Part shown: positions 8,554 to 16,433 of the stretch, piece by piece | Layout: each line of letters begins with the position of its first letter | Numbering within the stretch: the stretch's first letter is position 1 | Assembly: GCA_963754285.1 (NCBI GenBank) | Contig: CAVWFN010000014.1 | Span: 51,379-115,378, forward strand | Reading direction: 5' to 3' | Length of the DNA stretch: 64,000 nt | Source: RYN-133 sp963754285 | GTDB taxonomy: Bacteria > Actinomycetota > Actinomycetes > Mycobacteriales > Jatrophihabitantaceae | Position numbers and translations under genes: made by a program | Notes under the pieces: generated by a model | What the model saw: only the letters and a program-made list of their open reading frames with translations | The model's database searches: none | What the model was told of the DNA's origin: nothing

Positions 8554-9035
8554 CGGCCGGTGCAGCCGTTGCCGCCGCGGCCACGATCGCGGTCACGCTC
8601 GGTGTCAGCGGTCCGGGCACAGTGGTCGGGCTCGGCCACGGCGCGGCCTCCAGCACGCATGCGGCCGGCGGGCCGCCGATCACCGGCGCGCAGTCATCGT
8701 CTGCCGTGTCCCCGCCGACCGGGCGCGTGCCCGATCTTGCTCGCTCGAAGCTCGCGGTCGACGATTTCTTTGCCGACCTGAACCGCGACGATGTCGACGG
8801 TGCGCTCTCGTTGGTGTGCACCGAAAGCCAGGAGCAGTTCCGTCGCGCGGTCGACAACCTCACCGGTGTGCGGTGGGGGCCGCCGAAGCTGATCCGGCAC
8901 ACCGTCGAGGGCGAGCAACTTCTGCTGCGGTACACGATCCAACGACAACGTGGTTCGGCCACGAGACGGTTCCAGCTGCTGGTCACCATGATCAGCGAAG
9001 ACCTTCACCCGGTGATCTGCGCGATCACCGGGTGA
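8526..9035 (+). CDS. TM segment plus NTF2-like C-terminal domain; no start codon, possible frameshifted end of the TIR gene
   Basis: An open frame with good coding character but no plausible ATG/GTG/TTG near its beginning; the nearest in-frame ATG is ~300 nt upstream, inside the TIR gene. It reads RRQRGLAG followed by a ~22-residue hydrophobic stretch (IAAGAAVAAAATIAVTLGV), a Ser/Ala/Pro linker and a ~95-residue domain starting LARSKLAVDDFFADLNRDDVDGALSLVC, which resembles NTF2/DUF4878-like exported domains. It overlaps the end of the TIR frame by 28 nt in the -1 frame. A -1 shift near 8520 would join the cytoplasmic TIR protein, a positive-inside TM helix and an outside domain. Either a real or assembly frameshift, or a separate ORF with a non-canonical start. 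Confidence 0.5.
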   Translation, partial: RRQRGLAGIAAGAAVAAAATIAVTLGVSGPGTVVGLGHGAASSTHAAGGPPITGAQSSSAVSPPTGRVPDLARSKLAVDDFFADLNRDDVDGALSLVCTESQEQFRRAVDNLTGVRWGPPKLIRHTVEGEQLLLRYTIQRQRGSATRRFQLLVTMISEDLHPVICAITG

Positions 9036-9039
9036 AGGT
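9001..9039. terminator. 17-bp perfect hairpin spanning a stop codon
   Basis: Arms 9001-9017 and 9023-9039 are perfectly complementary around a 5-nt loop (TGCGC). The stop codon of the upstream plus-strand frame (9033-9035) lies in the right arm, and the converging GH6-like gene ends 26 nt further on. It fits a bidirectional terminator for the converging genes, although there is no U-tract. Confidence 0.6.
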
Positions 9040-9064
9040 CGGAGCGATGTGCGGGTCGGAGCGG

Positions 9065-10246
9065 TTACTTCATCGTGCGGAAGCTCGCCGCGATCGGCCG
9101 GTAGGGCCAGGTCTTGATCTCGTTGATTGCGCGGGTCATCTCGAAGTGGTTGGCCTGGTCGTGCATCCACGGCTTGCCGATCCACAGGTAGGCGTCCACG
9201 AACCTTGCGGCGAAGTGCAGCGCGTTCGCGTGCAGCTTGAACCGCGGGTCGGTGACGTGCCAGGTCGGCGGGATGCCGAGCGTGACGCAGTGCGTCTGGG
9301 TCGTGGTGGTGCATTCCGGAGCGCTGTTGAATCCGGGGCCGGTCCCACCGTGCTGCATGTAGTACGGGTGGGTGAACGGACGTCCGTTGCCCGAGGTGTT
9401 GATGACGAAGTGCTTGCCCGGGAAGCCGGCCTTGGCGAGCGCGTTGACGATGGCGGCACCGTGGAAGATCTGGTTGCCGGTGCCGTCGAAGTGGGTCGAG
9501 TTCAGTTCGAAGCCGCGGGCGTACTGGATGCCGGCGTTCTCGAGCAGGTAGGCCGAACGATCGACAGGCGACCAGTCAGCGGCGCCGGCGTCGATGTACA
9601 CGCTGGTGTTCGGCAGGGCGCTGAGGACCTGCGCGGCGTAGGAGACCAGCTGGAGCGGGATCAGCGACGCGTTGGGCACGCAGAACGCGAACGGCAGGTC
9701 GGGCTGGAGCACGATCGCGGTGCGAGCGCTGCCGACGCCGGCGGCGAAGTTGTTGATCCACTGCTTGTAGCTGGCCTGCTGGTCGGCCGTGGGCAGCGTC
9801 TTGCAGGCGCTGCTCTCCCAGGGCTGCAACCGGAAGATCGCCATCTGGACGAGGACGTCGGGGTTGCCCTGCTGAACGTTGGTGATGTAGTTCTGCACGC
9901 TCTGCTGGATCTGGTCGTTCGGATACCAAGCACCGAACGTGCGTGTCCGTGGCTCGATGGCGATCGAGTGGATCAGCGCCTGGTCGGTTCCGCTCGAGGC
10001 CCGATAGGCGTTGAACAGTTCGTCGGTCTTGCCGCTGTAGTAACCCCACGGGTGGTTCGCGAGCGGGTTTGTGGGGTTCTGGACAACGGGGTCGATGCGC
10101 GGCGCCATGATGCGGGCGATGTTGCGCTGGGGGGCGGGGGCGGCCGAGGCGGCGGGGGAGGCGGCGACGGCGGTGAGGGCGGTGGCTGCGACGGCGGCAG
10201 CGACGCAGACGAGACCTCGTAGGGGGCGTGACGAGATGGCGTTCAT
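9065..10246 (-). CDS. Secreted glycoside hydrolase family 6-like protein (cellulase-like)
   Basis: 393 residues with a clear signal peptide (residues ~1-36, ending ASAAPAP). Blocks typical of GH6 are present: IVLQPDLPF (the EPD-like strand carrying the acid Asp), FELNSTHF, HFVINTSGNGRPF (compare IDTSRNG), and DAYLWIGKPWMHD (compare DAFLWVKPPG). The usual YDxPxRDC segment reads AIFRLQPWESSAC, so the active site is altered, with a Glu or Ser where the second Asp is expected by hand alignment. There is no cellulose-binding module. GH6 enzymes cleave beta-1,4-glucans by inversion. This member may have a different substrate or reduced activity. The gene stands alone. Confidence 0.75.
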   Translation of the reverse strand: MNAISSRPLRGLVCVAAAVAATALTAVAASPAASAAPAPQRNIARIMAPRIDPVVQNPTNPLANHPWGYYSGKTDELFNAYRASSGTDQALIHSIAIEPRTRTFGAWYPNDQIQQSVQNYITNVQQGNPDVLVQMAIFRLQPWESSACKTLPTADQQASYKQWINNFAAGVGSARTAIVLQPDLPFAFCVPNASLIPLQLVSYAAQVLSALPNTSVYIDAGAADWSPVDRSAYLLENAGIQYARGFELNSTHFDGTGNQIFHGAAIVNALAKAGFPGKHFVINTSGNGRPFTHPYYMQHGGTGPGFNSAPECTTTTQTHCVTLGIPPTWHVTDPRFKLHANALHFAARFVDAYLWIGKPWMHDQANHFEMTRAINEIKTWPYRPIAASFRTMK

Positions 10247-10401
10247 GTCTTTCCCATCGGCGGGGGCGGGGGAAACTTGCGGGGAAGTTGAGAAAAACTT
10301 GCCACGAACTTTCCAGCCGGCTGAGCAGAAGTAACGAAACGGCCTTGCTTCGGCACGATTTGGCAGATCTTGCTCCGTTTCCGGACTGCGTGTGACAGCT
10401 G

Positions 10402-11499
10402 TTAAGAACTTGAGCGTTGCGGAGAGATGTCGTCCGCCGTCAGGCCGAGCGCGGTCAGATCGTCCGGGAGCAGCTCGCCACGGACGAGTGCCGCCCCGCA
10501 GCGCGCCAGCGCCGCCGCCAGCTGGATGCCGTAGCCGCCCTGCCCGGCATACCAGAACAAACCGGGCAGATCGGCGTCGTAGCCGACGACCGGCGTGCGG
10601 TCGGCGACGAAGCTGCGCAGCCCTGCCCAGCTGGCCCGGACATGCCGGATGTCGAGGGTCGTCAGTTCGTTGATCACGTCGATCGCGCGCGCGATCTCGA
10701 GCTCGTCCGGGCGGGCGTCGGAGGGATCCTGCGGGGTCTCGTCGGCCGGCGAGCACAAGACCCGGCCCGCCTCGGGCTTGATGTAGCAGGTCTCGTCGAC
10801 CTCGTCGATCATCGGAGCGCCGACGCCGGGCGGTGCGTCCGCGATGAACGCCGTGCGCCGCAGCGGTCGCAGGCCGATCGGCGCCGCCCCGAGGATCGAC
10901 GCCACGACGTCGGCCCACGCGCCCGCGGCGTTGACCACGGTCGGCGTCGTCCAGGTCTCGTCCTCGCTTCGAATCGACCAGACGCCGCCGGCGCGATGTG
11001 CCGAGTTGATACGGGCGCGGGTGTGGATCACGCCGCCGCGTGCACGCAGCCCCCGTACGTAGTGCTGGTGCAGTGCATGCACGTCGATCTCGGTGGCGTC
11101 CGGTTCGAGCATCGCGACCTCGACGGCGCCCGGCCGTAGCAGCGGCTGCAGCGCGCACGCCTGGGCACCGTCGAGCAACTCCACGTGCGGCGCGAGCGCG
11201 CGCACCTGCGCGTAGCGCTGTTCGACGGCCGCACCGCGACCGGCGCCGCCGACGCACAGCATCGGCAGCGGGCTGAGCACGCCGAGGTCGTCGAGGAACG
11301 CACGGCTGCACACCGTGAGCGCGCGGACGGCGGGACCGCCGTAGCTCTCGAGGAACATCGCGGCCGAGCGGCCGGTCGTGTGATAGGCGAGCGTCGCTTC
11401 CATGTCGAGCAGGGCCACGCTGCGATCGGTAGCCAGTTCGCAGGCGATCGAGACGCCGGCCATCCCGCCGCCGATGACGATCGTGTCGTAGCTGGGCAC
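10402..11499 (-). CDS. FAD-dependent amino acid/glycine-type oxidase (DAO superfamily)
   Basis: 365 residues from a GTG start: PSYDTIVIGGGMAGVSIACELA (dinucleotide-binding GxGxxG-type motif at the N-terminus), then YHTTGRSAAMF, a FAD contact block typical of the DAO/sarcosine oxidase group, TVVNAAGAWAD in mid-protein, and WAGLRSFVADRTPVVGYD plus YAGQGGYGIQLA near the C-terminus. It should oxidise an amine or 2-hydroxyacid with FAD. Substrate not predictable. The frame continues upstream on this strand, but it would overlap the divergent PlsC gene, so the GTG is preferred. Confidence 0.75.
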   Translation of the reverse strand: MPSYDTIVIGGGMAGVSIACELATDRSVALLDMEATLAYHTTGRSAAMFLESYGGPAVRALTVCSRAFLDDLGVLSPLPMLCVGGAGRGAAVEQRYAQVRALAPHVELLDGAQACALQPLLRPGAVEVAMLEPDATEIDVHALHQHYVRGLRARGGVIHTRARINSAHRAGGVWSIRSEDETWTTPTVVNAAGAWADVVASILGAAPIGLRPLRRTAFIADAPPGVGAPMIDEVDETCYIKPEAGRVLCSPADETPQDPSDARPDELEIARAIDVINELTTLDIRHVRASWAGLRSFVADRTPVVGYDADLPGLFWYAGQGGYGIQLAAALARCGAALVRGELLPDDLTALGLTADDISPQRSSS

Positions 11500-11530
11500 G
11501 CCTCGATTGTGGTGGTGGGATGCTCGTCGC

Positions 11531-12166
11531 ATGCCAGGAGGCCCCGTCTCGTCGACGTATCGGTTCGTCATGCTGCTCGCGACCCCGATCGTGCGGTGGT
11601 GGGGACGCCTTCGAGTGCACGGTCTGGAGTTGTTGAACACTCCGGAACCGCTGTTGCTTTTCGCGAACCACGACAGCCGCTGGGATCCGCTGGTCGCCGG
11701 AGTGGCCGCGCGCGGGGTGCAGATCCGCGCACTCGCCAAGTCCTCGTTGTGGGACAACCGCGTCCTGGCGGCGATCCTGAACGGAATGGGCCAGATCCCG
11801 GTCGAGCGGGGGCGCGGCGACCTCACCGCGCTGTCGGCGGCCATCGAGCAGTTGCAGGACGGCGGCTGTGTGGGCGTGTTTCCTGAAGGCACGATCTCGC
11901 GCGGTCAGGTGATGAAACCGCACAGCGGCGCGGGGCGGCTCGCGATCGCGGTGCCGACGGCGCGCGTCTTGGGCCTGCGCATCACCGGGGCGGTCGGAAT
12001 AGCGCGGTTCCCGCGTCGTCCGCGCATCACCGTCACCTTCTTCGAGCCGTCCGGAGGTCAGGCCGCCGAGGGAGAGAGCGCGATCAAGCTGACCCGCCGC
12101 GTCATGGCCGACGTTCGCAGCGAAGCCCCCTTCGTCAGTGCGAAACGCGCGAAATCTGCCACCTGA
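11531..12166 (+). CDS. 1-acyl-sn-glycerol-3-phosphate acyltransferase (PlsC family)
   Basis: 211 residues starting MPGGPVSSTYRF. It has the acyltransferase HX4D motif (NHDSRWDP, around residue 50), the GQIPVERGRGD block and FPEGTISR (around residue 120), in the order seen in PlsC/LPLAT enzymes. It is expected to acylate lysophosphatidic acid or a related acceptor at the membrane. One N-terminal hydrophobic segment (YRFVMLLATPIVRWW) may dip into the membrane. The gene is divergent from the FAD oxidase and convergent with a small membrane protein; no operon partner. Confidence 0.8.
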   Translation: MPGGPVSSTYRFVMLLATPIVRWWGRLRVHGLELLNTPEPLLLFANHDSRWDPLVAGVAARGVQIRALAKSSLWDNRVLAAILNGMGQIPVERGRGDLTALSAAIEQLQDGGCVGVFPEGTISRGQVMKPHSGAGRLAIAVPTARVLGLRITGAVGIARFPRRPRITVTFFEPSGGQAAEGESAIKLTRRVMADVRSEAPFVSAKRAKSAT

Positions 12167-12170
12167 GCGG

Positions 12171-12617
12171 TCAGCGCCGCTGGTGACACAAGCTGTGTCC
12201 GTCCGGACAGAGGTAGTAGGCGATCCCGGGCTCGAGCGGCGTTCGTCCCAGGATGCGGTAATCGATGCCAGCCTTGCCAGAAGCCAGCGTGATCACCCAC
12301 GGCGCGGTGAACGTCCAACCGCCGTCGTAGCCCGCGAACACGTCGTTGGCGCCGGCCGCGTAGCCGGCGCGAAATGCATCCCGTGCGATGTGCCGGTCCT
12401 TGGCGGCCAGTTCGGCACCGATCTGGAACGCGCGTCCTTGTTCGCGTCCTTGTGCGGCGCCGTCTCGCAGCCCGTCGATGTAGGTGCCGATCGATACCCG
12501 TGGTGCGTGCGACGTCGGTGCGGTGGCGCGTCCGAGCAGGAACAACGCTGCCCCGATCGCCAGCGCGACAACGACGATCGCCAACACCTTCACGTGGCGT
12601 TTGATCACCGGATTCAC
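12171..12617 (-). CDS. Small membrane-anchored protein of unknown function
   Basis: 148 residues. A basic start (NPVIKRHVK) and a single hydrophobic helix (residues ~9-29, VLAIVVVALAIGAALFLLG) predict one TM anchor with an outside C-terminus. The outside part has Gly/Arg-rich helical repeats (DGLRDGAAQGREQGRAFQIG, AFRAGYAAGANDVFAGYDGG) and ends with a possible disulphide pair (CPDGHSLC). I do not recognise the family. It converges with the PlsC gene, 4 nt apart. Confidence 0.6.
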   Translation of the reverse strand: MNPVIKRHVKVLAIVVVALAIGAALFLLGRATAPTSHAPRVSIGTYIDGLRDGAAQGREQGRAFQIGAELAAKDRHIARDAFRAGYAAGANDVFAGYDGGWTFTAPWVITLASGKAGIDYRILGRTPLEPGIAYYLCPDGHSLCHQRR

Positions 12618-12669
12618 CCCGCTCGCATCGAGATGCTCCTACGCTACGGGCGCCGGTAGGGTCGGCGCG

Positions 12670-13842
12670 GTGAAGGCCGTGACGTGCACCGATGCCGAAC
12701 TCACCGTCGTCGATCTGCCCGATCCCGAACCCGGCCCGGGGCAACTGTTGATCAAGGTGTTGCGCTGCGGGATCTGCGGATCTGATCTGCATGCACGGCA
12801 CAACTGCGACGAGCTCGCCGACATCACCGCCGAGGTCGGCTACGACGGGATCTTCCGCTCGCGCGACTCCATGGTGCTCGGTCACGAGTTCTGCGGCGAG
12901 GTGCTCGACCACGGTGTGAAGACGAGTAAGGCGATGCCGTCCGGCACCCGCGTCGTCGCGTTCCCGCTGCTGCGCCATCGCGGCGCGGTTCACCCCACCG
13001 GGCTGTCTATGTCGGCGCCGGGCGGCTACGCCGAGCGGTTGCTCGTCGAGCAGTCGCTGACGTTCACCGTCCCGAACGGGCTGTCGGACGAGATCGCGAC
13101 GTTGACCGAGCCGATGGCCGTCGGCCTGCACGCGGTGCGCCGCAGCGACATCAAGAAGAATCAGGTGGCTGTCGTCATCGGCTGCGGACCGGTCGGGCTC
13201 GCCGTGATCGGCATGCTCAAGGCAAGCGGAGTGCGCACCGTGATCGCGAGCGACTTCTCGGCCTCACGGCGAGCGCTCGCGACCGAGCTCGGCGCGGACG
13301 TCGTCGTCGATCCCGCGCAGGAGTCACCGTTCGCGTCGGCCGGCGACCACGGTCACCTCACCAACGCGCCCGAGGTGTTCGACCTGGCCGTAGGGACGAT
13401 GGACAAGCTGCGCCGCATCCCGCTCGTACCGTGGCACCGCATCTGGCAGCTCGCCGACGCGACCGGGCTCGCCACGCCCAAACATCCGGTCATCTTCGAA
13501 TGTGTCGGTGTGCCCGGCGTGATCGATCAGCTGATGAGCGCCGCGCCCCTGTTCTCGCGCATCGTCGTGGTCGGCGTGTGCATGCAGCCGGACACGATGC
13601 GTCCCGCGATGGGGATCAACAAGGAGATCGATCTGCGGTTCGTGCTCGGCTACACACCCGCCGAGTTCCGCGAGTCGCTGCACCTGCTCGCCGACGGCAA
13701 GGTGAATGCCGCGCCCGTCGTCACAGGCACAGTCGGCCTCGGGGGAGTGGAGGCCGCCTTCACCGCGCTCGGGACCGCGGAGCAGCACGCGAAGATCCTG
13801 ATCGACCCGGCGAGTGAGGTCAGCGCGCCAGCTCCGCGATGA
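12670..13842 (+). CDS. Zinc-dependent alcohol dehydrogenase (MDR family)
   Basis: 390 residues from a GTG start: KAVTCTDAELTVVDLPDPEPGPGQLLIKV. Catalytic zinc ligands are in CGICGSDLHARHNCDE and GHEFCGEV, and the NAD(P) fold carries VIGCGPVGLAVIG (around residue 175). An insertion after the second zinc ligand and the HxxxxHPTGLSMSAPGGYAERL block are typical of medium-chain dehydrogenases annotated as threonine/alcohol dehydrogenases in actinobacteria. Substrate unknown. Its 3' end overlaps the convergent ipdC by 23 nt. It may not belong to the steroid block. Confidence 0.8.
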   Translation: MKAVTCTDAELTVVDLPDPEPGPGQLLIKVLRCGICGSDLHARHNCDELADITAEVGYDGIFRSRDSMVLGHEFCGEVLDHGVKTSKAMPSGTRVVAFPLLRHRGAVHPTGLSMSAPGGYAERLLVEQSLTFTVPNGLSDEIATLTEPMAVGLHAVRRSDIKKNQVAVVIGCGPVGLAVIGMLKASGVRTVIASDFSASRRALATELGADVVVDPAQESPFASAGDHGHLTNAPEVFDLAVGTMDKLRRIPLVPWHRIWQLADATGLATPKHPVIFECVGVPGVIDQLMSAAPLFSRIVVVGVCMQPDTMRPAMGINKEIDLRFVLGYTPAEFRESLHLLADGKVNAAPVVTGTVGLGGVEAAFTALGTAEQHAKILIDPASEVSAPAPR

Positions 13843-14863
13843 TCTTCTCGGCCTGCGCGACGATGCCGGTGATCAATTCGGCGCAGGTGGGCAGGTCGTC
13901 GAGCATCCCGACCACCTGGCCGCTCGCGAGTACACCGGCGTGCGTGTCGCCGTCGACGAGTCCCGCGCGCAGCAGCATCGGCGTGTTGGCTGCCATGATC
14001 ATTTGTGCCCAGGTCTGGTCCTTGCCGTGCTTGGTCGCGAGACCCTCGCGAACCATGTCGCGCCAGCGCAGCTTCGTCAGCTTCTTGAACCTGCCGGCGT
14101 TGCGCACGGCGTGAGCCAGCCCGACCGCAGCGCTCGACGAGTCGAGCCGCTCGACCAGCTCGGTGCGCAGGACGCGGTGCGGCATCCCGTCGACGCGCTT
14201 CGTGACGACTGTGCCGTCGAGGCCGTGAGTGAGATAGAGCTGCTTCACCGAGTCCGGGACTGTGCTCTCGCGAGTCAGCAGGAAGCGGGTTCCCATCGCG
14301 ATGCCAGCGGCGCCGTAGGCGAGTGCGGCGGCGAGACCGCGTCCGTCGAAGAAGCCGCCGGCGGCGATCACCGGGATGTCGACCGCGTCGAGCACCGACG
14401 GCAGCAGCAATGTCGTCGCCACACCGCCGGTGTGGCCGCCGCCCTCGCCGCCTTGCACGATGACGGCATCGGCACCCCAGTCAGCAACCTTGCGGGCATG
14501 CCTGGCCGCGCCGATGGACGGGACGACAACACGATCGGCCGCCTTGAGCCGCGCGATGAACTCCTGCTTGGGTGCGAGCGCGAACGAGGCGACCTTCACG
14601 CCCTTGTCGATGAGCAGATCGACCCGGTCGGAGGCGTCGGCGGCGTCGGCGCGCAGGTTCACCCCGAACGGACGAGTCGTGCGTGCCCGCACCTCGTCGA
14701 TCGCGCGGACGAGTTCGTCGAAGGTCATGGTCGCGCTGGCCAGGATGCCGAGCCCGCCGGCTTCGGCCGTCGCGGTCACGAGCCGCGGACCGGCGACCCA
14801 GCCCATGCCGGTCTGGACGATCGGGTGCTCGACACCGACCAGCTCGGTCAGCGCCGTCCTCAA
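13820..14863 (-). CDS. ipdC: IpdC-like flavin-dependent oxidoreductase, steroid ring C/D degradation
   Basis: 347 residues from a TTG that overlaps the ipdB stop (TTGA). Nitronate monooxygenase/2-nitropropane dioxygenase fold: PIVQTGMGWVAGPRLVTATAEAGGLG at the N-terminus, VIVQGGEGGGHTGG (flavin phosphate loop, around residue 135) and AAGGFFDGRGLAAALAYGAAGIAMGTRFL. Position directly after ipdA-ipdB and size match M. tuberculosis Rv3553 (IpdC), which dehydrogenates a HIP-derived CoA thioester during opening of rings C and D. It is the last gene of a four-gene operon read from the 17.2-kb promoter. Confidence 0.85.
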   Translation of the reverse strand: MRTALTELVGVEHPIVQTGMGWVAGPRLVTATAEAGGLGILASATMTFDELVRAIDEVRARTTRPFGVNLRADAADASDRVDLLIDKGVKVASFALAPKQEFIARLKAADRVVVPSIGAARHARKVADWGADAVIVQGGEGGGHTGGVATTLLLPSVLDAVDIPVIAAGGFFDGRGLAAALAYGAAGIAMGTRFLLTRESTVPDSVKQLYLTHGLDGTVVTKRVDGMPHRVLRTELVERLDSSSAAVGLAHAVRNAGRFKKLTKLRWRDMVREGLATKHGKDQTWAQMIMAANTPMLLRAGLVDGDTHAGVLASGQVVGMLDDLPTCAELITGIVAQAEKIIAELAR

Positions 14864-15594
14864 CTCGGCACTTCCTTCTCGCGGTATCCCTTCGGGTCGA
14901 TCACTTCACGCAGTAGCTTCAGTTCCTCGTCCGTCGGCTCGCGCGTGACGACGACGTCGTCGACCGCGAGGGCACAGCCGGTCTGCGCGCGCACGTCGTC
15001 GACGTTCACGCCGGGGTGGGTGCTGACAAGACGCAGGGTGTGGTCGGGACCGCAGAAGTCGAGCACGGCGAGGTTCGTGACGACGCGATGCACGTCATGG
15101 AATCGGCTCGACACCCCGATCGCGCGGTCGTAACCGACGCCGGAGGCGAAGTCGACCGCCTCGACGAACACGCGCGGCGAGTGCTTGGCGACCCAGTAGC
15201 TGGTGCGGTGGTTGATCGTGTTGCCCGGTGCGCCGCGCGAGCCGAACATCTGCCGGGTCGGCCGGTCGTGTGCACCGAAGCAGGAGATGTTCTGGTTGCC
15301 GTGGCTGTCGATCTGGTTGGCGCCCATCACGACGTGCCGTCGTCCGCTCGCGACGACATCGAAGACCATGCGGTACGGCAGCCAGCCTTCGATGTCCGAC
15401 GACTCGCCCAGGCCGGGAGTGTCGGCGAGCAGGAACGCCTCTCCGTCGGAGAGCAACAGGTCGGGTGCGCTCGTCAACCGCGCGAGCCGCGCGCCGATCG
15501 AGGGCATCGTCCCCATCGGGCTGGCGAGGATCTCGCCGTCGTCGGCGAACAGGTCGGCGCACGCGGTCGCGCACACCTCGGCGCGGGTGATCAC
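14860..15594 (-). CDS. ipdB: IpdB, beta subunit of COCHEA-CoA hydrolase (CoA-transferase fold)
   Basis: 244 residues, GTG start overlapping the ipdA stop (GTGA). Recognisable family blocks: ITRAEVCATACADLFADDGEI, LARLTSAPDLLLSDGEA, RHVVMGANQIDSHGNQN and TNLAVLDFCGPDHTLRLVSTHPG. In M. tuberculosis and Rhodococcus, IpdA and IpdB form a heteromer with a class I CoA-transferase fold that hydrolytically opens the last steroid ring (ring C) in COCHEA-CoA. Overlaps with both neighbours suggest stoichiometric, coupled translation. Confidence 0.9.
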   Translation of the reverse strand: MITRAEVCATACADLFADDGEILASPMGTMPSIGARLARLTSAPDLLLSDGEAFLLADTPGLGESSDIEGWLPYRMVFDVVASGRRHVVMGANQIDSHGNQNISCFGAHDRPTRQMFGSRGAPGNTINHRTSYWVAKHSPRVFVEAVDFASGVGYDRAIGVSSRFHDVHRVVTNLAVLDFCGPDHTLRLVSTHPGVNVDDVRAQTGCALAVDDVVVTREPTDEELKLLREVIDPKGYREKEVPS

Positions 15595-16433
15595 GAAACA
15601 GCCTCCTGGTAGGCACGTTCGTCGCCGGCCAGGTACTTGGTCGCGAACGCGGCCCATGCGTCGGAATCGGCTGCCGCTGCTGCGTATTCGCGTTGGAACG
15701 CCTCGTCGCGACCGTAGTCGGGCACGCAGGACGTGAAGTGCGCACCGTGCGGCGTCTCGACGACGCCGTCGACCATCATGCGGTTGAGCAACAGGGCCTG
15801 CGGTGCGACGGCCGCGACGAGTTCGTCCGTTGCGACGACCTGTTCGCACGAGACGAAACGCCGTTCGGCGGCCAGGCAGAACAGGTCGTCGAAGTACGGG
15901 TCAGGACCGAGGTAGGCGGCATTGCCGCGTGCGTCCGCACGGTTGAGATGGACGAGTGCGACGTCGAGCGGCAGCGCGGGCATCGCGATCAGCTCCTCGC
16001 CGTCGTCGTACGGCGAAACGACCGTGCGCAGACCGGGATAGTGCGTGGCGACGTCGGAGCCGAGACCGGCGCGCGTCGGCAGGAACGGCAACCGTTCTGC
16101 CGCGGCCCGCAGACCGGCGACGACCATGCCTTCGTCGAGTTCGCGCACCGCGATCGTGCCGGACGTCCGGGCGCGCGAGAACCACGGGTCATAGGCAATC
16201 GAGTCGAGAGAGACGAAACCGAACACGAGCTCGCGAACCTTGCCGGCCGCGCACAGCAGGCCGACGTCCGGACCGCCGAACGACACCAGCGTCAGGTCGG
16301 TGACGTTCGAGCGCGCCAACGCGCGCACCAGCGCCATCGGCTTGCGTCGCGAACCCCAGCCACCGATACCGACAGTCATGCCGCTGCGGATCTCACCGAT
16401 CACGTCGTCGATGGACGTGCGCTTGTCGGCCAT
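15591..16433 (-). CDS. ipdA: IpdA, alpha subunit of COCHEA-CoA hydrolase
   Basis: 280 residues: MADKRTSIDDVIGEIRSGMTVGIGGWGSRRKPMALVRAL, LTLVSFGGPDVGLLCAAGKV, YDPWFSRAR and ALVHLNRADARGNAAYLG, all typical of the CoA-transferase alpha-like subunit IpdA (Rv3551). It acts with IpdB on the ring-opening step of steroid C/D degradation. The ATG overlaps the echA20 stop (TGATG), keeping the operon order echA20-ipdA-ipdB-ipdC found in mycobacteria. Confidence 0.9.
   Translation of the reverse strand: MADKRTSIDDVIGEIRSGMTVGIGGWGSRRKPMALVRALARSNVTDLTLVSFGGPDVGLLCAAGKVRELVFGFVSLDSIAYDPWFSRARTSGTIAVRELDEGMVVAGLRAAAERLPFLPTRAGLGSDVATHYPGLRTVVSPYDDGEELIAMPALPLDVALVHLNRADARGNAAYLGPDPYFDDLFCLAAERRFVSCEQVVATDELVAAVAPQALLLNRMMVDGVVETPHGAHFTSCVPDYGRDEAFQREYAAAAADSDAWAAFATKYLAGDERAYQEAVS

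Noticed and set aside
9065..11923. 952-aa minus-strand ORF suggesting a giant fusion
   Set aside because: The real GH6-like protein begins at 10246 with its own signal peptide. Upstream sequence is an out-of-frame reading of the FAD oxidase and PlsC genes.
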